Assembly (NCBI RefSeq): GCF_014647915.1
Contig: NZ_BMQC01000006.1
Location: 186,001-250,000 of the forward strand
Direction: 5' to 3'
Length of the DNA: 64,000 nucleotides
DNA from: Pilimelia terevasa
GTDB taxonomy: Bacteria > Actinomycetota > Actinomycetes > Mycobacteriales > Micromonosporaceae
Shown: positions 34,251-46,402 of the stretch, in pieces
Numbering within the stretch: the stretch's first letter is position 1
Layout: each line of letters begins with the position of its first letter
The notes under the pieces: generated by a model
Told to the model about the DNA's origin: nothing
What the model saw: the letters and a program-made list of their open reading frames with translations, nothing else
Databases searched by the model: none
Program-made: the position numbers and the translations under genes

Positions 34251-34772
34251 TCAGAGGTCGGTGGGCGTGGCGCTGGCGCGCGCCGCCGCGACCAGGGCGT
34301 CCGTGGCCGCCACGACCTGCGGGTCGTCGGCCGGGGTGCCCGGGTCGTAGCGGACCGTCCAGACCAGGCCGTCGGCGCCGGCGACCCGGCGGCCCGCGAC
34401 CCGGGCGCCGCCGCCGGGCACGGCCCCGTGCACGGTGTAGCCGACCGAGCCGGTGACCCGGGTCCGCACCTGGTGCGGCACGTCGCCGGGGTCGGCCAAC
34501 GCGTAGCGGCGCGGCACGTCGTCGGCGACGACGGCGTACCCGTCGCGGGCCGCACCCTCCCGCGCCGCCGTGACGGTCAGCGCCCGCTCGTCCCAGGTCG
34601 CCTTGAGGATCCGGTGCCAGTCCAGCCGCTCGGCCGCCCCGGGCAGGTACAGGCCGAGGTTGGTCACCACTACGGTGGCGGCGTCGGCCGCCGCCGCCCA
34701 GGCGACCACCCGCTCGTCGCGGGCCAGCGCCGGCCGGCGGTCGGCCGGCAGCCGCCGGCGGAAGAAGATCAT
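34251..34772 (-). CDS. PH-like small protein coupled to dnaG
   Basis: A 173-residue cytosolic protein beginning IFFRRRLPADRRPALARDERVVAW. The segment VVVTNLGLYLPG...RLDWHRILKATWDERALTV has the strand pattern of bacterial PH-like domains; the C-terminal half (VRTRVTGSVGYTVHGAVPG) continues in beta structure. The ATG at 34772 overlaps the dnaG stop by one base (TGATG), so it is translationally coupled to the primase. Function unknown; its position suggests replication-linked or simply conserved operon membership. Confidence 0.7.
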   Translation of the reverse strand: MIFFRRRLPADRRPALARDERVVAWAAAADAATVVVTNLGLYLPGAAERLDWHRILKATWDERALTVTAAREGAARDGYAVVADDVPRRYALADPGDVPHQVRTRVTGSVGYTVHGAVPGGGARVAGRRVAGADGLVWTVRYDPGTPADDPQVVAATDALVAAARASATPTDL

Positions 34773-36628
34773 CACAGCCCCCCGACGGCCTGTTCGCGCA
34801 GCGCGCGCGCCTGCTGCTCCAGGGAGAACAGCTCCCCGGCCAGCGTCAGGTACTCGTCCCGGTGGGTCACCGGGTTGATCCGCTGGACCCGGGACTTGAG
34901 GTCGCCGATGCGGCGCGCCACCGCCCCCCACTGCAACTGGGCCAGCGTCACCGCCACGTACGCCGGGTCGACCTCGCCGTCCACCCGCAGCGGCTCCACG
35001 GCGAGGGCCGCGACCAGGGCCTGGGCGCCGAGGTCCGCGCAGTGCGACCGGACCGCGTCGCACCACACCGCCCCGCCGGCCGCCGCGACCGCACCGGCGG
35101 CGCCGCCGGCCGCCGCGACCGCCTCGCGGACCGGCCGCAGCAGCGGGTGCCGGTAGTTGTCGGGGCCGACCGCGTCGAACATCGGACCGGCGAGCACCGG
35201 CGCCTGGATGGCGATCTTGAGCGCCTCGCGCTCGACGAGGGCGTCGGGGCTGTCCGCCTCCGCGGCGGGGCGGGCGGCCTGCTGCGGCACGCCGCCCCGG
35301 CGCCCGGCCGCGGCGACCGCGCGCTGCACCGGCTCCAACTCCATGCCCAGGTCGCCGGCCAGCTTGCGGACGTACTCGGGCCGCTTGTCCTGGTCCTTCA
35401 GCGCCGCCACCAGCGGGGCGGCCCGGCGCATCGCCTCGACCCGCCCGTCGACGGTGTCCAGGTCGAACCGGGCCAGCGTGTGGCGCAGCGCGAAGTCCAC
35501 CAGCGGCTCGCGGCTGGCCACCAGGTCCCGCACGGCGAGGTCGCCGCGGGCCAGCCGCAGCTCGCACGGGTCCATCCCGTCGGGGCCGACGGCGATGAAG
35601 GTCCGCCCGACGAACCGCTGGTCGGAGTCGAACGCCCGCAGCGCGGCCTTCTGCCCGGCGGCGTCGCCGTCGAAGGTGTAGATGATCTCGCCGGCCACGC
35701 CGTCGGTGTCCATCAGCAGCCGGCGCAGGACGGTGATGTGCTCGCCGCCGAACGAGGTGCCGCAGGTGGCGACCGCCGTCGGCACGCCGGCCAGGTGGCA
35801 GGCCATCACGTCGGTGTACCCCTCGACGACCACGACCTGGCCGCGCTTGGCGATCTCCCGCTTGGCGTGCTCCACGCCGTAGAGCACGGTCGACTTCTTG
35901 TACAGCGGCGTCTCGGGGGTGTTCAGGTACTTCGGCCCGTTGTCGTCCTCGAACAGCTTGCGCGCGCCGAAGCCGACGATGTCGCCGCTGAGTTCCCGGA
36001 TCGGCCACAGCAGCCGGCGCCGGAAGCGGTCGATCAGGGATCCCGAGCGGGCCTCCTTGGCCAGCCCGGCGGTGACCAGCTCCGCGCCGGTGAAGCCCCG
36101 GCCGCGCAGGTGGCCGGTGAGCGCGTCCCAGGCGTCGGGCGCGAACCCGCAGCCGTACCGCTGGGCGTCCTCCCGGCCGAAGCCGCGCCGGGCCAGGAAC
36201 TCCCGGGCCAGCCGGGCCCCCGGGGCGGCGAGCTGTGCCGCGTAGAACTCGGCGGCGGCGGCGTGCGCCGCCACCAGCCGCTGGCGCTGGCCCTGCCCCT
36301 GCCGGATCGGCGCGGCGCCGCCCTCGACGATCCGAAGCTGGATGCCGGCGCGGCCGGCCAGGCGCTCGACGGCCTCGGCGAAGGCCAGGTGCTCGGTGTC
36401 CATCAGGAACTTGATGGCGTCGCCGCCCTGGCCGCAGCCGTGGCAGAAGTACACGTTGCGGGCGGGCGCGACGGTGAACGACGGGGTCTTCTCGTCGTGG
36501 AACGGGCACAGGCCCTTGAGGTTGCCGCCGCCCGCGTTCTTGAGCGTGACCTGCTCGGAGATCACGTCGACGATCGAGGTCCGCTCGCGGACCAGCGCGA
36601 TGTCCTCGTCCCGGATCCGGCCCGCCAC
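34772..36628 (-). CDS. dnaG: DNA primase DnaG
   Basis: A 618-residue primase that lays RNA primers at the replication fork. N-terminal CHC2 zinc-binding domain with Cys41, His44, Cys62, Cys65 (CPFH...CHGC); RNA polymerase core with TOPRIM domain (VVVEGYTDVMA, FDGDAAG); and C-terminal DnaB-interacting helical domain (about 440-618). GTG 36628 is chosen for GAGGAGG 6-7 bases upstream, giving the usual AGRIRDEDIALVRERT start. It lies in the conserved actinobacterial dgt-dnaG neighbourhood, here with an asparagine-synthase-like gene between them. Confidence 0.95.
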   Translation of the reverse strand: MAGRIRDEDIALVRERTSIVDVISEQVTLKNAGGGNLKGLCPFHDEKTPSFTVAPARNVYFCHGCGQGGDAIKFLMDTEHLAFAEAVERLAGRAGIQLRIVEGGAAPIRQGQGQRQRLVAAHAAAAEFYAAQLAAPGARLAREFLARRGFGREDAQRYGCGFAPDAWDALTGHLRGRGFTGAELVTAGLAKEARSGSLIDRFRRRLLWPIRELSGDIVGFGARKLFEDDNGPKYLNTPETPLYKKSTVLYGVEHAKREIAKRGQVVVVEGYTDVMACHLAGVPTAVATCGTSFGGEHITVLRRLLMDTDGVAGEIIYTFDGDAAGQKAALRAFDSDQRFVGRTFIAVGPDGMDPCELRLARGDLAVRDLVASREPLVDFALRHTLARFDLDTVDGRVEAMRRAAPLVAALKDQDKRPEYVRKLAGDLGMELEPVQRAVAAAGRRGGVPQQAARPAAEADSPDALVEREALKIAIQAPVLAGPMFDAVGPDNYRHPLLRPVREAVAAAGGAAGAVAAAGGAVWCDAVRSHCADLGAQALVAALAVEPLRVDGEVDPAYVAVTLAQLQWGAVARRIGDLKSRVQRINPVTHRDEYLTLAGELFSLEQQARALREQAVGGL

Positions 36629-36638
36629 CCGCGCCTCC

Positions 36639-38303
36639 TCACCGCCGCCCGTCCTGCCCGTCCATCCTGCCCGGCGCCCCCGACGGCGCCCCCGGCGGGG
36701 GCCGGTCGCCGCCGGGGGCGCCGTCGGGGCGCGCACCGGCGGCGCGGGCGGGGCCGGCCGGTGGGACGGCGGCGGCGCGGTCCCGGTCCAGGGCGGCCCA
36801 GTCCCGGGTCCCGTGCGCCGGGCCGCGGTCGGGGCCGGGCGCGGAGCCGCGGCCGGCGGCCAGCAGCGCGTCGGCGAGGGCCAGGTGGACGTACCGCCGC
36901 GCGACCGGGCCGCCCCGGGGTGGGGCCGCCACCGCGCCGGGGCGCAGCAGCCCGGCGAGTCCCCGGCCGCCGACCTCGGCCAGCAGCGCCCGCGCGGCGG
37001 CGGCCACGGCGGCGGCCCGCGGGCGGCACGGCGGGTCGGGGTCGGCGAAGGCCGCGCGCAGCCGGCCCCGCGCCAGGCCCGCCGGCACGGCGAAGGCCGC
37101 CACCACCGCGGCGGGGCTGAGGGCGACGTGGACGGCGGCCGGGGCGGCGGTGCCGCGGCGCAGCCGCTCGGTGAGGTACACGTAGTCGGTCACGTCGGTA
37201 CCGGCCAGGCCGAGTTCGGCGGCGTGCCGGAGCAGGTCGGCGAAGTGCTCGCGCCGGGCGGCGGCGGCCTGCGGCGCGAGGTCGCCCACCGTGGCCAGGT
37301 GCCGGGCGGCGAGCGCCCCGACGACGGCGGCGCGGTCGGCGCACCGGTCGGGGTCCGCGGGATACCACGACACCGGGGCCCGCGGGCCGCCCGCGGCGAC
37401 CGGCGGCGGTGGCGGCGCGGCGGGGTCGAGCAGGTCGGCGCCGGGCAGGTGCAGGTCGTGGCGGTGCAGCAGCCGCGTGGTGGCCTCCCGCAGGTCCCCG
37501 ACCGGCGCCGGCCCGCCGGGTGGTGCCGGCGGCGCGGCGGCGGGCGGGTCGGCGGCGGCACGCAGGGCGTCGGCGGCGGCCCGCGAGGCGGCGGCGGCCG
37601 CCCGGAGCGCCGCGGCGGCCCGGTCGGGGTCGCCGCCGCGGCCGGCCAGGCCGGCCAGCACCAGGTCGTCGACGGTCCGGCCCACCCGCCACGCGGCCCG
37701 CCACGGGGCGGCCCCGGCGGCCGGCGGCGGGGGTCGCAGCGTGATCCGGGTCCCCGGGGCCAGCAGGCGGACCCCGCGCACCGGCGCGTCGTCGCCGCCG
37801 AAGTGCCCGCTGGCGGCCACGCCCGCCCACGTCCACGGGTCCGCGACCGGGGTACCGCCGAGGAGGTCGGCCAGGACCGTGGACCGGTCGGCGAAGGCGA
37901 GCACGCCGTCGCGGGCACCGGTGTACAGGCGGGCCATGCCGAGCCAGTCCTGCGCCACCCGCACCGTGCCGTCCACGTCGCGGGCGATCACGGCGAACGG
38001 CGGTACCACCTCGGCGGCCGGGTCCGCGCCCGCCGCGAGCCGCCGCGCCAGCGCCAGCGGCCCGCCGGTGGCGTCGAGCCCCACGGGCAGGCCCAGCGAG
38101 ACCGCGAGCTGCCCCTCGCCCGCGGCGCAGCCGGGCCACGGGGCGGGGCGGTGGCGGACCGCGATCCCCCAGCCCGGGCCGCCGAACTCGGTCCGGGCGC
38201 CGGTCCCCCCGCGGGCGAAGGCGGCCCGGGCGCGCCGCCGCCAGTGCGGCTCGCGCGCCGACGCGGTCCGGTCCACGGCGAACCATGCCAGTACCTCGAC
38301 CAC
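36639..38303 (-). CDS. Degenerate asparagine-synthase-like protein
   Basis: A 554-residue Ala/Pro/Arg-rich protein. About residues 105-190 match the glutamine-amidotransferase-like half of asparagine synthases (RVAQDWLGMARLY, GVLAFADRSTVLADLLG, VRGVRLLAPGTRITL). The N-terminal Cys nucleophile is absent (the start is VVEVLAWF), and I find no SGGxDS pyrophosphatase loop in the C-terminal half, so neither half-reaction looks feasible. The end is a Pro/Gly/Arg/Asp-rich disordered tail. GTG 38303 has GGGGGAGG upstream. It lies 10 bases before dnaG and downstream of dgt. It may be a structural or regulatory relic of the fold; function unknown. Confidence 0.68.
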   Translation of the reverse strand: MVEVLAWFAVDRTASAREPHWRRRARAAFARGGTGARTEFGGPGWGIAVRHRPAPWPGCAAGEGQLAVSLGLPVGLDATGGPLALARRLAAGADPAAEVVPPFAVIARDVDGTVRVAQDWLGMARLYTGARDGVLAFADRSTVLADLLGGTPVADPWTWAGVAASGHFGGDDAPVRGVRLLAPGTRITLRPPPPAAGAAPWRAAWRVGRTVDDLVLAGLAGRGGDPDRAAAALRAAAAASRAAADALRAAADPPAAAPPAPPGGPAPVGDLREATTRLLHRHDLHLPGADLLDPAAPPPPPVAAGGPRAPVSWYPADPDRCADRAAVVGALAARHLATVGDLAPQAAAARREHFADLLRHAAELGLAGTDVTDYVYLTERLRRGTAAPAAVHVALSPAAVVAAFAVPAGLARGRLRAAFADPDPPCRPRAAAVAAAARALLAEVGGRGLAGLLRPGAVAAPPRGGPVARRYVHLALADALLAAGRGSAPGPDRGPAHGTRDWAALDRDRAAAVPPAGPARAAGARPDGAPGGDRPPPGAPSGAPGRMDGQDGRR

Positions 38304-38466
38304 GACCCTCCCCCACAAATCGCCTCATTTTTGCCCCACGTACGACACCGCGCCAAGCCGGACGGCACCCGTCCGGGGTCGGTCGATCGGCGGTTCGCGC
38401 AGGCACCGCCGGACCGCGCGGGGCGGGCGACGCCGGGCCTGGCCGGCCACGGGGACAGGCCGCGGC

Positions 38467-39840
38467 TCAGCTCGCGAGGTCGTGGTGCCAGGCGACGGCG
38501 GCGGGGTCGGTCAGGGAGGCGACCTGGTCCACGATCACCCGGAGCCGGGCCGCGTCGTCCGGCGCGGCGGTCCACAGCGGAGCGAACACCGGGTCCAGGA
38601 CGTCCGGCGCCCGCACCGTCAGCGCGTGCACCAGCTCGGTGATGATCTCCCGCTGCCGCTGGTAGCCCGGCTCGGCGCCGCGCCGCCGCAGGACGTACCG
38701 CAGCGCCATGCCCTTGAGCAGCGCCACCCGGGCCCGCGTCTCCGCCGGCACCACCAGGTCCGCCGCGTACCGCCGCAGCGGCCCCGCCCCGAACGCCGCC
38801 CGCGTCGCCGCCACCGCCGCGGCCACGAAGCTCCCGGTCAGGGTGCTCGTGGCGCCCTTGAGCGCCACCTGCGCCCGGTGGCCGCCGTCGTACCCGGCCA
38901 GCGGCGCCAGCACCGGCTCGGCCAGCAGGTCGACCAGCACGACGCCGAGGTCCGCCGCCGACTCCCCCGAGTACCGGCCGGCCACGTCCGCGCACAGCGC
39001 CGCCCGCTCGGCGGCGTCGGCCAGCAGGTGCCGGAGGCTGACGTGCCCGCCGAACACGCCGTCCTCCACGTCGTGCACCGAGTACGCCACGTCGTCGGCC
39101 CAGTCCATGACCTGGGCCTCCAGGCACCGGCGGGTCGGCTCCCCGGCGGGCGCCTCGGCGCGCAGCCAGGCGAACACCTCGGCGTCGTCGGCGTACACGC
39201 CGAACTTCCTGCCGCCCGCGCGGCGCGGCCACGGGTACTTGCACGCGGCGTCCAGGGCCGCCCGGGTCAGGTTCAGGCCGGCGGAGCGCAGGTCGGGAAA
39301 GAGGACCTTGGCCTCCAGCCGGGTGAGCACCCGCAGCGTCTGCGCGTTGCCCTCGAACCCGCCACAGCCCTCGGCCACCAGGGCCAGCGCGTCCTCGCCG
39401 TTGTGCCCGAACGGCGGGTGCCCCAGGTCGTGGGCCAGTCCGGCGACATCCACGACGTCGGGGTCGCAGCCGAGGCTCTCGCCGAGGTGGCGGGCGATCT
39501 GGGCGACCTCCAGCGAGTGGGTCAGGCGCGTGCGCAGGAAGTCGCCCGCGCCGCCCGGCCCGGGGTGGGCCGGGCCGGTGCCGGCCGTGTGGACCTGCGT
39601 CTTGGTGGCCAGCCGCCGGAACGCCGCGCAGTGCAGCACCCGCGCCCGGTCGCGCTCGAACGGCGACCGGTCGTTGCCGGTGCCCTTGGGCGCCTCCGGC
39701 GCCCACCGCTGCGCCCCCGGCCCGTGCCGCTGCGACCCGCGCGCCCCCGGCTTGTGCAACCTCGGCCCGGAAGTCCCCGGACCGGAAGACCCCGGCCCGG
39801 AAGATCCCGGACCGTGCTCGACGCCCCACCCGTCACCCAC
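38467..39840 (-). CDS. dgt: Deoxyguanosinetriphosphate triphosphohydrolase-like protein
   Basis: A 457-residue HD-superfamily enzyme that hydrolyses dNTPs to nucleoside and tripolyphosphate. The HD motif is in GLAHDLGHPPFGHNGE (about 140), with the upstream His in RLTHSLEVAQIARHLG and the downstream DWADDVAYSVHDVED. Length fits the actinobacterial Dgt family. The N-terminal about 60 residues carry a low-complexity Gly/Pro/Ser repeat and are probably disordered. The GTG at 39840 has a GGGTTGGGG-like site but the start could be further in. Head of the dgt/AS-like/dnaG run, with a 163-base gap after it. Confidence 0.92.
   Translation of the reverse strand: MGDGWGVEHGPGSSGPGSSGPGTSGPRLHKPGARGSQRHGPGAQRWAPEAPKGTGNDRSPFERDRARVLHCAAFRRLATKTQVHTAGTGPAHPGPGGAGDFLRTRLTHSLEVAQIARHLGESLGCDPDVVDVAGLAHDLGHPPFGHNGEDALALVAEGCGGFEGNAQTLRVLTRLEAKVLFPDLRSAGLNLTRAALDAACKYPWPRRAGGRKFGVYADDAEVFAWLRAEAPAGEPTRRCLEAQVMDWADDVAYSVHDVEDGVFGGHVSLRHLLADAAERAALCADVAGRYSGESAADLGVVLVDLLAEPVLAPLAGYDGGHRAQVALKGATSTLTGSFVAAAVAATRAAFGAGPLRRYAADLVVPAETRARVALLKGMALRYVLRRRGAEPGYQRQREIITELVHALTVRAPDVLDPVFAPLWTAAPDDAARLRVIVDQVASLTDPAAVAWHHDLAS
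39766..39810 (-). repeat. 15-bp tandem repeat in the dgt 5' coding region
   Basis: Three 15-bp units (plus strand CCCGGAAGTCCCCGG and variants) that on the minus strand encode Ser-Gly-Pro-Gly-x three times. In-frame, so copy-number change is tolerated. Confidence 0.75.
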
Positions 39841-39864
39841 GCCCCAACCCTACCGACCACGCCG

Positions 39865-39898
39865 CCGGGCGGCCGCGCGTCGCGCGCGGACCGCCCGG
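39865..39898 (-). terminator. Terminator of ppdK
   Basis: Fifteen base pairs: CCGGGCGG-CCGCGCG (39865-39879) with CGCGCGG-A-CCGCCCGG (39883-39898), one bulged A and a 3-base loop, 12 bases past the ppdK stop. Confidence 0.75.
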
Positions 39899-39909
39899 TC
39901 GGCGCCGGG

Positions 39910-42627
<2,718 letters not shown>

Positions 42628-42858
42628 GTGTGCCTCCTGAAAGCCCATGGGTCGCGCACCACGCCGGCGCTACAGGTGGCCGGCGGTAAGAAGCCGGCTA
42701 CCCGGACGTAGTGACCCGTTGGGCGGGACGTTATGCGACCGCGCCGCCCATCGGGAGGTGCAGGTGACGCGCGGCACACTGAGGTCGGGATTGCCGCAGT
42801 TTCGTGCGCGCTGGGCTGGGTTTTCGCGCACAAGACGTCACCTTGATCATGGCACGGC

Positions 42859-44043
42859 TCAGCGGCTGGGAACGCGTTCCCGCAGCAGCAGGATCAGCCG
42901 GGCGCCCGGCTGCGCCGGCTCGTGCCGCACCCGGCCGCCGTGGGCCCGCGCGAGCTGGTCGACGATCCACAGGCCGAGCCCGACCGTGTCGCCGTGCGCG
43001 CCGTCGGCGCCGAACCGGGTGAACAGCGTCCGCCGCACCTCCGGGGGGATCCCCGGCCCGTGGTCGCGGACCTCGATCGACACCCACCCCGCCGCGTCCT
43101 CGGCGCGGACCACGACCGGCGCCCGCCCGTGCCGCAGCGCGTTGCCGACCAGGTTGATCAGCATCTGCTGGAGCCGCTCGGGGTCCACCTCGACCGTCAG
43201 CTCCGGCGGCACCTGGACCGCCACCCCCGCCCCGCCGACCGCCTCGACCGCCTCGGCGACCGCGTCGACCAGCCGCACCGGGGCCAGGTCCAGCCGCAGC
43301 GTCCCGTCGGTGTCGATCCGCTCCATGTCCAGCAGGCTCGTCGACAGCCGGTTGATCCGGGTGATCTGCCGCTGCACGCTGCCGAGCAGCCGGTCGCGCT
43401 CGGCCGCCGACATCTCGTCGCTCTCCTCCCGGACCATCTCCACCGCCGTCTGCATCGTCGCCAGCGGCGAGCGCAGGTCGTGGGCGAGCGTCGCGGTCAG
43501 CGCGGCGCGCCAGCGCTCGACCTGGGCGATCCGGTCGCGGTCGCGCCGCTGTGCGGCGAGCTGCGCCGTCACCGCGAGGCCGACGAGGACGCAGACCAGC
43601 AGCAGGATCAGGCACTGCGCAACCGACAGCGCCGCCGGCTCGACGTACAGCAGGGCAGCCAGGTAGCTGGCCGCGGTGAGCGGCGCGGTGGCCAGGGTGA
43701 CCCAGCGCGGGAAGTTCAGCGCGATCCACACGTGCACCAGGACCAGGTACGGCGCGTTGCCGGTCTCGAAGCCGCCGAAGGTCACCGTGGAGTAGCCGAC
43801 GTTGAGCAGTTGCAGCGGCAGGAGCAGGAGCTGCCAGAGCGGGTTCCAGCGGCGCCACGGCACGAACGCGGCGACCGCGGCCAGGGCCAGGTTCGTGCCG
43901 GCGTAGAGCAGATCGAGGTAGGGGTACTCGTCGAAGACCGCCAGCACCAGGTTGAGGACGGCGCCCATCACCAGCAGGACGGCCGCCTGCCTGGCCGCCG
44001 CCCAGGGGCCGGCGTCCGCCGATCGGAACCAGGATCTGCTCAC
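42859..44043 (-). CDS. Membrane sensor histidine kinase (orphan)
   Basis: About 394 residues. Six hydrophobic segments (about 15-175) form a membrane sensor with no large extracellular domain. Then come the dimerisation/phosphoacceptor region with H-box LAHDLRSPLATM, N-box LINLVGNALRHG, G1 DHGPGIP, and G2 GLGLWIVDQL. GTG 44043 is preferred: the sequence before it translates to unlikely residues, and a TACACT -10-like box 9-14 bases upstream suggests a leaderless start; a GTG at 44112 is the alternative. No response regulator gene adjoins it, so the partner is elsewhere. Confidence 0.88.
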   Translation of the reverse strand: MSRSWFRSADAGPWAAARQAAVLLVMGAVLNLVLAVFDEYPYLDLLYAGTNLALAAVAAFVPWRRWNPLWQLLLLPLQLLNVGYSTVTFGGFETGNAPYLVLVHVWIALNFPRWVTLATAPLTAASYLAALLYVEPAALSVAQCLILLLVCVLVGLAVTAQLAAQRRDRDRIAQVERWRAALTATLAHDLRSPLATMQTAVEMVREESDEMSAAERDRLLGSVQRQITRINRLSTSLLDMERIDTDGTLRLDLAPVRLVDAVAEAVEAVGGAGVAVQVPPELTVEVDPERLQQMLINLVGNALRHGRAPVVVRAEDAAGWVSIEVRDHGPGIPPEVRRTLFTRFGADGAHGDTVGLGLWIVDQLARAHGGRVRHEPAQPGARLILLLRERVPSR

Positions 44044-44223
44044 CGCGGCCCGAGTGTACGGGAGCCGCCGGACACCGGTTCCGTACTCGGACAAGCCGCC
44101 CCACAACCACACATCCGCAGGTCACCGGGCCTGCGCCACCGGGTGTGCGCGGCGCCCGCGGGTACCGTGTTGACCACCCCGGCGCGACCCCCGCCGCCGG
44201 CCGCACCGTCTGGGAGGCGATTC

Positions 44224-46041
44224 GTGTCCCTCGACCGCCGCCTGCGCCGCGTCGCGCTGGCCGTGGCGCCCGCGCTGGTCGCCGCCCTCGCCGGCTGCGG
44301 ACTGGTCAGCGGGCAGACCGGGCCGGCGCAGATCCGCGTCGACCAGGTCGGCTACGCCCCCGGCGGCGCCCAGACCGCGTACCTGATGGCCGCGCGCGCC
44401 GACGACGCCCCGTTCGAGGTCGTCGACGAGGCCGGGGCCGTGGTCCTGCGCGGTACCGCCGGGGCCGACCGCGGCCGGTGGAGCGACGCCTACCCCGCCG
44501 TGCACCCCCTGGACCTCGGCGCCCTGCGCGCCCCCGGCCGGTACCGGGTCCTGGTCACCGACCCGGCCGCGGCGTCGCCGTGGTTCACCGTCGCCGACGA
44601 CCCGCACCGCGCCCTCGTCGACCGCGCGGTCACCTTCTTCCAGGCCCAGCGCGACGGCCCCGACGTCGTCCGCGCCGTCCTGCGCCGGGCCCCCGCCCAC
44701 CTCACCGACCGCGCGGCCCAGCGCTACGCCGTGCCCGCGTACGACGGCACGACGCTGGACGGCCCGCTGCGCCCCGTCGGCGGGCGCGGCGACGTCAGCG
44801 GCGGCTGGTACGACGCCGGGGACTACCTGAAGTTCACCCACACCGCCTCGTACGCCGCGGTCGTCCTCCTGCTCGCCCGCCGCACCCGCGCCGCCGGACC
44901 CGACACCCCCCTGGCCCGCGAGGCGGCGCACGGCCTGGCCTGGCTCGACCGGATGTACGACGCGCGGGCCGGCGTCCTGTACGCCCAGGTCGGCATCGGC
45001 GACGGCAACGACACCACCGTCGGCGACCACGACCGCTGGCGCCTGCCCGAGGCCGACGACCGCGCCCCGGCGACCCCCGGCGACCCCGCCCGCCTGCTCA
45101 CCCGGCGGCCGGTGTTCCCCGCCAACGCCCCCGGCGCACGGATCAGCGGCAACCTCGCCGGCCGGGTCACCGCGGCCCTGGCCCTCGGCGCCCAGCTCGC
45201 CGCCCCCGCCGAGGCCCGCCGCCTCCTGGACCGGGCCGCCACCCTCTACGCCCGCGCCGACGGCCGCGCCACCGTCACCACCTACCCCGCCGCCTACTAC
45301 ACCGAGAACTCCGCCGCCGACGACCTGGCCCTGGCCGGCGCCGAACTCGCCCTGGCCGCCCGGCGCCTCGGCGACCCGCGCGCGGCCACCTGGCGGGCGC
45401 AGGCCCTGCGCTGGGCCGCCGCCTACGCCGCCGACGACTCCCCCGAGCCGCCCGGCGCGGCCGACGTCGGGGCGCTGGCGGCCGCCGAGCTGCTCCCCCA
45501 GGCGCCCGAGGCGCCGGCCGCCACCCGCGACGCGCTGCTGGCCGCGGTACGCCGCCCGCTGGACGCGGCGCGGGACCGCGCGGCCGGCGACCCGTTCGGC
45601 GCCGGGATGAAGCTGACCGAGTTCGACGCGGTACCGCGGGCGTTCGGCCTCGCCGCCGCCGCCGCCCTCTACCGCCGCGCGGGCGGCGGCGACGGCTACG
45701 CCGCGCTCGGCGCGGGCCAGCGCGGCTGGGCGCTCGGCGCGAACCCGTGGGGCCTGTCGTTCCTGATCGGCGCCGGGACGACGTCCCCCCGCTGCCCCCA
45801 CCACCAGGTCGCCAACCTGACCGGCGGCCAGCTCACCGGCGCGGTGGTCAACGGCCCGAACAAGGCCAAGCTCCTGCGCGGCCTCCACGCCCCGGGCGGA
45901 GCGCACCGCTGCGCCGGGGTGGCGGTGGAGGCGTACGACGGCGGCGGCGCCGCGTACCGCGACGACGTGGCCGCCTGGCCCACAGGGGAGGCGGCGATCG
46001 ACTACACCGCGACGGCCGTCCTGGCCCTCGCACTCTCCTGA
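44224..46041 (+). CDS. Glycoside hydrolase family 9 lipoprotein (endoglucanase-like)
   Basis: A 605-residue exported GH9 enzyme. GTG 44224 (GGGAGG upstream) gives a signal ending in lipobox LAGC (Cys25). A Ig-like N-terminal domain (about 35-135: QIRVDQVGYAPGGAQTAYL) precedes the alpha6/alpha6 catalytic barrel. The catalytic Asp residues lie in GGWYDAGDYLKF (about 195-206) and the proton donor Glu in WPTGEAAIDYTA near 590; GANPWGLSFLIG and SPRCPHHQ are further GH9 signatures. Probably degrades cellulose or a related beta-glucan at the cell surface. No carbohydrate-binding module is attached. Confidence 0.93.
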   Translation: MSLDRRLRRVALAVAPALVAALAGCGLVSGQTGPAQIRVDQVGYAPGGAQTAYLMAARADDAPFEVVDEAGAVVLRGTAGADRGRWSDAYPAVHPLDLGALRAPGRYRVLVTDPAAASPWFTVADDPHRALVDRAVTFFQAQRDGPDVVRAVLRRAPAHLTDRAAQRYAVPAYDGTTLDGPLRPVGGRGDVSGGWYDAGDYLKFTHTASYAAVVLLLARRTRAAGPDTPLAREAAHGLAWLDRMYDARAGVLYAQVGIGDGNDTTVGDHDRWRLPEADDRAPATPGDPARLLTRRPVFPANAPGARISGNLAGRVTAALALGAQLAAPAEARRLLDRAATLYARADGRATVTTYPAAYYTENSAADDLALAGAELALAARRLGDPRAATWRAQALRWAAAYAADDSPEPPGAADVGALAAAELLPQAPEAPAATRDALLAAVRRPLDAARDRAAGDPFGAGMKLTEFDAVPRAFGLAAAAALYRRAGGGDGYAALGAGQRGWALGANPWGLSFLIGAGTTSPRCPHHQVANLTGGQLTGAVVNGPNKAKLLRGLHAPGGAHRCAGVAVEAYDGGGAAYRDDVAAWPTGEAAIDYTATAVLALALS

Positions 46042-46402
46042 GCCCGGTCGCCTTTCCCCTTTCGTTGCCGCTCGCGCGGCGCTGACCGGGCCGCGGCTCG
46101 GGGCGCCCTGACGGGCATCGGCCGGCTGGGACGCTTTCGACAATCCGTCGGTGTCGGTCGGTCAGCCGCCGGAGTCGGCGAGTCGGCGCCCTCCGGCACC
46201 ACGGCGCTTTCTCGCAGTCGAACGACAGCGGACCGGTCGCTCGGTTGGCTCGGGCGGACGGGGCGGAATCAGGAGGCGACGTTCGATGAGTGCAGTGCGG
46301 CCTGGCAGTTCCAGAAATGCTTGATGCCCTGGCAGGCGGGACCTGTAGGAGCGGTCAATGCAGACAGCGGCGACGTGAGGGACGCCTTCACCGGTCGAGC
46401 CT
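46042..46402. other. Intergenic region without recognised gene
   Basis: Between the GH9 gene and the VapC stop. Base composition is slightly less GC-rich than the neighbours. A minus-strand reading through 46269-46380 ends in a Trp/His/Cys-containing peptide (KHFWNCQAALHS) that does not look like random GC-rich translation, but it has no start or known homology that I recognise. Possibly a decayed fragment. Confidence 0.4.

Noticed and set aside
29810-34456. 1548-codon plus-strand frame
   Set aside because: Antisense to the CHAT, subtilase and sigma genes, all of which have intact catalytic or DNA-binding residues.
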